A stretch of 64,000 nt of DNA, taken from Natrinema amylolyticus_A (GTDB lineage Archaea; Halobacteriota; Halobacteria; Halobacteriales; Natrialbaceae). The stretch is taken from NCBI RefSeq assembly GCF_042678045.1, contig NZ_JBHUDI010000009.1, forward strand, positions 186,001-250,000. The letters run 5' to 3'. Positions 61,823 to 64,000 of the stretch are shown here, piece after piece. The notes below the pieces were generated by a model. It was not told the origin of the DNA and searched no databases. It saw nothing but the letters and a program-made list of their open reading frames with translations. Position 1 is the stretch's first letter. Each line of letters opens with the position of its first letter. A program made the translations under genes and the position numbers.

Positions 61823-62146
61823 ATGAGTTCACACGAGAACAGGTCACAGGGGCCAATGGGCCGGCGCGGTCGGAACCTGATCGCCCACCTGTTCGACGTC
61901 GATATCGAACGCATCGAATCACTGAGCTGGTCGCTCGGCAACCGCATTACGACTGAGACGGATGCGGACCAGCGCTTTCGATTCGATCACCAGCGGTCCA
62001 CCCGGACAGTGACTGCGTTCGAGGTAACCGACTATACGTGCGTGCTCCGGCTGCGAACGCCGGTCGGTCGCGAGAAGTTTTATGGGATCGCCAGCGCCGA
62101 CGTTACTCCCGAGCCGGCCGCCGCCGACTGGGTTCGGACGGCGTGA
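61823..62146 (+). CDS. Hypothetical haloarchaeal protein
   Basis: A 107-residue soluble protein without Cys: basic N-terminus (RGRNLIAHLFDVDIERIESL), then strands (ITTETDADQRFRF, VTAFEVTDYTCVLRLRTPVG) and FYGIASADVTPEP. The ATG at 61823 follows an AT-rich stretch (TTTTTTCGTACCGG, GATTTTATCGTCATATG) suited to a promoter. No family recognised. Confidence 0.6.
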   Translation: MSSHENRSQGPMGRRGRNLIAHLFDVDIERIESLSWSLGNRITTETDADQRFRFDHQRSTRTVTAFEVTDYTCVLRLRTPVGREKFYGIASADVTPEPAAADWVRTA

Positions 62147-62217
62147 GCCGCGTCGGATCGGGCCCCACGGAGTGACCCACGGGTAGCTTCATTGGGTTTC
62201 GTGCGGAACGACCGCAC

Positions 62218-62769
62218 ATGGAGTACGACGTCGTTCAGGGCGACATCGCCGACCAGTCAGCCGACGCGCTCGTCAACGCCGCCGGCACGAGCCTTCGGAT
62301 GGGCTCCGGCGTCGCCGGCGCGCTCCGTCGCGGTGCCGGCGAAGAGATCAACGAGGAAGCGATGGCAAAGGGACCGATCGACCTCGGCGATGTCGCGGTC
62401 ACCGATGCCTACGATCTCGACGCCGAATACGTCATCCACGCGGCCGCAATGCCCCACTACGGTGACGGCCAGGCGACCGCCGAGAGCATCCGGAACGCGA
62501 CCCACAACAGCCTCGCGAAAGCCGACGAACTCGGCTGTCGCTCGCTCGTGATTCCTGCGCTCGGCTGTGGCGTCGCCGGCTTCGATCTCATGGAGGGGGC
62601 AGCGATCATCGGCGAGGTGATCGACAACTACGACCCGGACACACTCGAGGACGTTCGCCTGATCGCGTACAGCGATGCGGAGTACGATGCAATGCAGGCA
62701 GCGACCGGCACGACCGCGACCGCGACCGCGGACCCGGACTCGAGCGGCGCGGCCGACCCGGACCGGTAA
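62218..62769 (+). CDS. Macro-domain protein
   Basis: A 183-residue single macro domain, an ADP-ribose-binding or ADP-ribose-phosphate hydrolase fold. Start motif VVQGDIADQSADALVNAAGT and the loop GSGVAGALRRGAG, plus IPALGCGVAGF, are the ligand-binding elements. The C-terminus is Thr/Ala/Asp-rich. It may remove or recognise ADP-ribose marks. A Usp gene follows about 107 bp downstream on the same strand. Confidence 0.92.
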   Translation: MEYDVVQGDIADQSADALVNAAGTSLRMGSGVAGALRRGAGEEINEEAMAKGPIDLGDVAVTDAYDLDAEYVIHAAAMPHYGDGQATAESIRNATHNSLAKADELGCRSLVIPALGCGVAGFDLMEGAAIIGEVIDNYDPDTLEDVRLIAYSDAEYDAMQAATGTTATATADPDSSGAADPDR

Positions 62770-62875
62770 CGACGTGGTCCTGGAGCCGCTCGCACAGCCG
62801 CTCGAGACATGTAACCAGGTTTTGAGAAACGGTGGTAGTTTTTTCCATGGCGCGGGTGCAATCGTCATCCGAGTA

Positions 62876-63298
62876 ATGTACGATACGATCTTGATTCCAA
62901 CCGACGGGAGCGAACAGGCCGACCGCGGTATCGAATACGGGCTCGATCTCGCTGCCCAATACGACGCGACGGTGCTGTGTCTCTACGTCGTCGACGAGCG
63001 TCGATACGGTCGGCCGCCGGCGCTCGGAACCGTCGAAGTCGATCACGAGAAACACGAGGATGAAGCAATCGAACTGCTCAAAGAGATCGAAGACCGCGGC
63101 CGCGAGCGCGGTGTGGAGGTCGACCACGAGTGTCGACGCGGCAATCCCTGGGACGAGATCGTCACCTTCGCTGAACGCGAGGACGCCGATCTCATCGTGA
63201 TGGGCCGGCGCGGGGTGACCGACGACCGACGAACCTCGCTCGGAAGCGTCACTGAACAGGTCATGCGCCAGACGGAGATTCCCGTTCAGGCAGTCTGA
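62876..63298 (+). CDS. Universal stress protein (UspA family)
   Basis: A 140-residue Usp domain of normal length, with start motif ILIPTDGSEQ and a nucleotide-loop region MGRRGVTDDRRTSLGSVTEQV. Compared with the Usp at 14925 it lacks a C-terminal extension, and its ATP loop is altered (GRRG-VTDDRR), so ATP binding is uncertain. ATG 62876 gives the standard N-terminus. Confidence 0.9.
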   Translation: MYDTILIPTDGSEQADRGIEYGLDLAAQYDATVLCLYVVDERRYGRPPALGTVEVDHEKHEDEAIELLKEIEDRGRERGVEVDHECRRGNPWDEIVTFAEREDADLIVMGRRGVTDDRRTSLGSVTEQVMRQTEIPVQAV

Positions 63299-63401
63299 TC
63301 GGGCCGCGAACGGACATCCCGCACTGGTCTCTCGCTCGAGGGCTGGCGGGGTGCCGTCGCCGGTCGTGGCCGGGTTTCGGCTCGAGTCGGTCGCGCGACG
63401 T

Positions 63402-63487
63402 CTATAGTAGCCACTGAAAGTCAGTGCACACCTGATCGCACGAGGGCTGTGCAATCAGTGTGTAAACAGTTTCAATTGGTACTATAG
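63402..63487. repeat. 86-bp palindromic repeat, copy D
   Basis: Intact copy: CTATAGTAGCCACTGAA at the left, TTCAATTGGTACTATAG at the right, inner arms CACACCTGATCGCAC and GTGCAATCAGTGTG. It lies between the converging Usp and purM genes. Confidence 0.9.
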
Positions 63488-63503
63488 AGCGAGTGCTCCG
63501 ATT

Positions 63504-64000
63504 TCAGGACAGCGAGAGGCCGCGAATCTCGACCGAGTCACCGTCCTCGACGTGGCCGATAACCTGCCCGTCGGTGTCGGCGACGAGGTCGTCGGCACGC
63601 TCCTCGGGGATCGCAACGACGAAGCCGGTCCCCATGTTGAACGTCCGGTGCATCTCGTCGTCCGTGACGTTCCCCTCTTCCTGGACGAACTCGAAGATCG
63701 GCTGGGCCGGGAACGGGTCCTCGATCACGTACTCGTTGTCGCCCATCCGAAGCAGATTGGTCCAGCCACCGCCCGTGATGTGCGCCGCCGCGCGAACGCC
63801 GTGGTCGCGCATCGGCTCGAGCAGATCCGTGTAAAGTCGCGTCGGTCGCAGCAGTTCCTCGCCGATCGACCGGTCGGTGTCGTGTGGGAACGGGTCAGTG
63901 TACTCGTGGTTGCGCGTGACGGCCTCGCGAGCGAGCGTGAGACCGTTCGAGTGAACGCCGTTCGAGGCGAAGCCGACGAGGACGTCGCCGACCTGAGCCT
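63504..64000 (-). CDS. purM: Phosphoribosylformylglycinamidine cyclo-ligase, C-terminal part
   Basis: C-terminal 165 residues of PurM (AIR synthetase), which closes the imidazole ring in purine synthesis. Typical stretches are VLVGFASNGVHSNGLTLAR, AAAHITGGGWTNLLRMG and the glycine-rich NMGTGFVVAIPEE. The protein ends with the acidic GHVEDGDSVEIRGLSLS. The 5' end is beyond the window. The stop is 17 bp from the 86-bp repeat copy D. Confidence 0.93.
   Translation of the reverse strand, partial: AQVGDVLVGFASNGVHSNGLTLAREAVTRNHEYTDPFPHDTDRSIGEELLRPTRLYTDLLEPMRDHGVRAAAHITGGGWTNLLRMGDNEYVIEDPFPAQPIFEFVQEEGNVTDDEMHRTFNMGTGFVVAIPEERADDLVADTDGQVIGHVEDGDSVEIRGLSLS

Overview
The window is high-GC chromosomal DNA from an extremely halophilic archaeon (class Halobacteria, probably Natrialbaceae). 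The basis is proteins rich in Asp and Glu, HTH_10 (bacterio-opsin activator type) regulators, a HalX response regulator, archaeal-type AdoMet synthetase, GTP cyclohydrolase III, Tat-type lipoprotein signals, and promoters of TATA type close to start codons (leaderless transcripts). I see no rRNA, CRISPR array, prophage, intact insertion sequence or recognisable defence island. Most genes are core metabolism.

Layout. 1-1710: N-terminal half of a heavy-metal P-type ATPase with a Cys-rich regulator. 1985-7360: fatty-acid or polyester oxidation genes (two acyl-CoA dehydrogenases and a fused hydroxyacyl-CoA dehydrogenase/enoyl-CoA hydratase) around a HalX response regulator. 7461-17138: mixed genes (NikR, cupin, creatininase-family protein, MscS-like protein, methyltransferase, dUTPase/dCTP deaminase, Usp, HTTM protein). 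17269-22844: DCC protein, tRNA-Thr, phosphoglycerate kinase, CBS protein, GTP cyclohydrolase III and small proteins. 23264-29921: a complete methylaspartate-cycle module (mct, glmS, glmE, mal, mch, malyl-CoA lyase). 30081-40720: thiI, an MFS transporter, AdoMet synthetase, CYTH protein, FKBP isomerase, pyrB-pyrI and hypothetical proteins. 40813-44918: a PaaG-like protein, an HTH_10 regulator, a molybdate/tungstate permease and binding protein, and mobB. 45015-51851: MBL-fold protein, tRNA-Lys, an RCK-DHH phosphoesterase, a PRC-barrel protein, and a DRTGG protein coupled to ADP-forming acetyl-CoA synthetase. 51930-55897: a znuACB-type metal transporter, a small protein with a DtxR-like operator, and dpsA. 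56101-64000: aldehyde dehydrogenase, sugar kinase, YihY protein, macro domain, Usp, and the 3' part of purM.

How it fits together. The beta-oxidation enzymes and the ADP-forming acetyl-CoA synthetase produce or exchange acetyl-CoA. The methylaspartate module is the haloarchaeal route for assimilating acetyl-CoA. The metal genes (copA-like, nikR, molybdate/tungstate uptake with mobB, znuACB, dpsA) form a second theme.

The most distinctive structure is non-coding. One family is an 86-bp near-palindromic repeat, with four clear copies (6083, 55153, 61602, 63402) and two degraded ones (22185, 29992); five of the six lie between converging genes. A second family is an 80-bp element with terminal inverted repeats and 3-bp target duplications (22201, 23119), consistent with a MITE. 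One 80-bp copy is inserted inside a degraded copy of the 86-bp repeat. A promoter-preceded string of hairpins at 21796-21917 is a candidate structured RNA or transposon-end relic.
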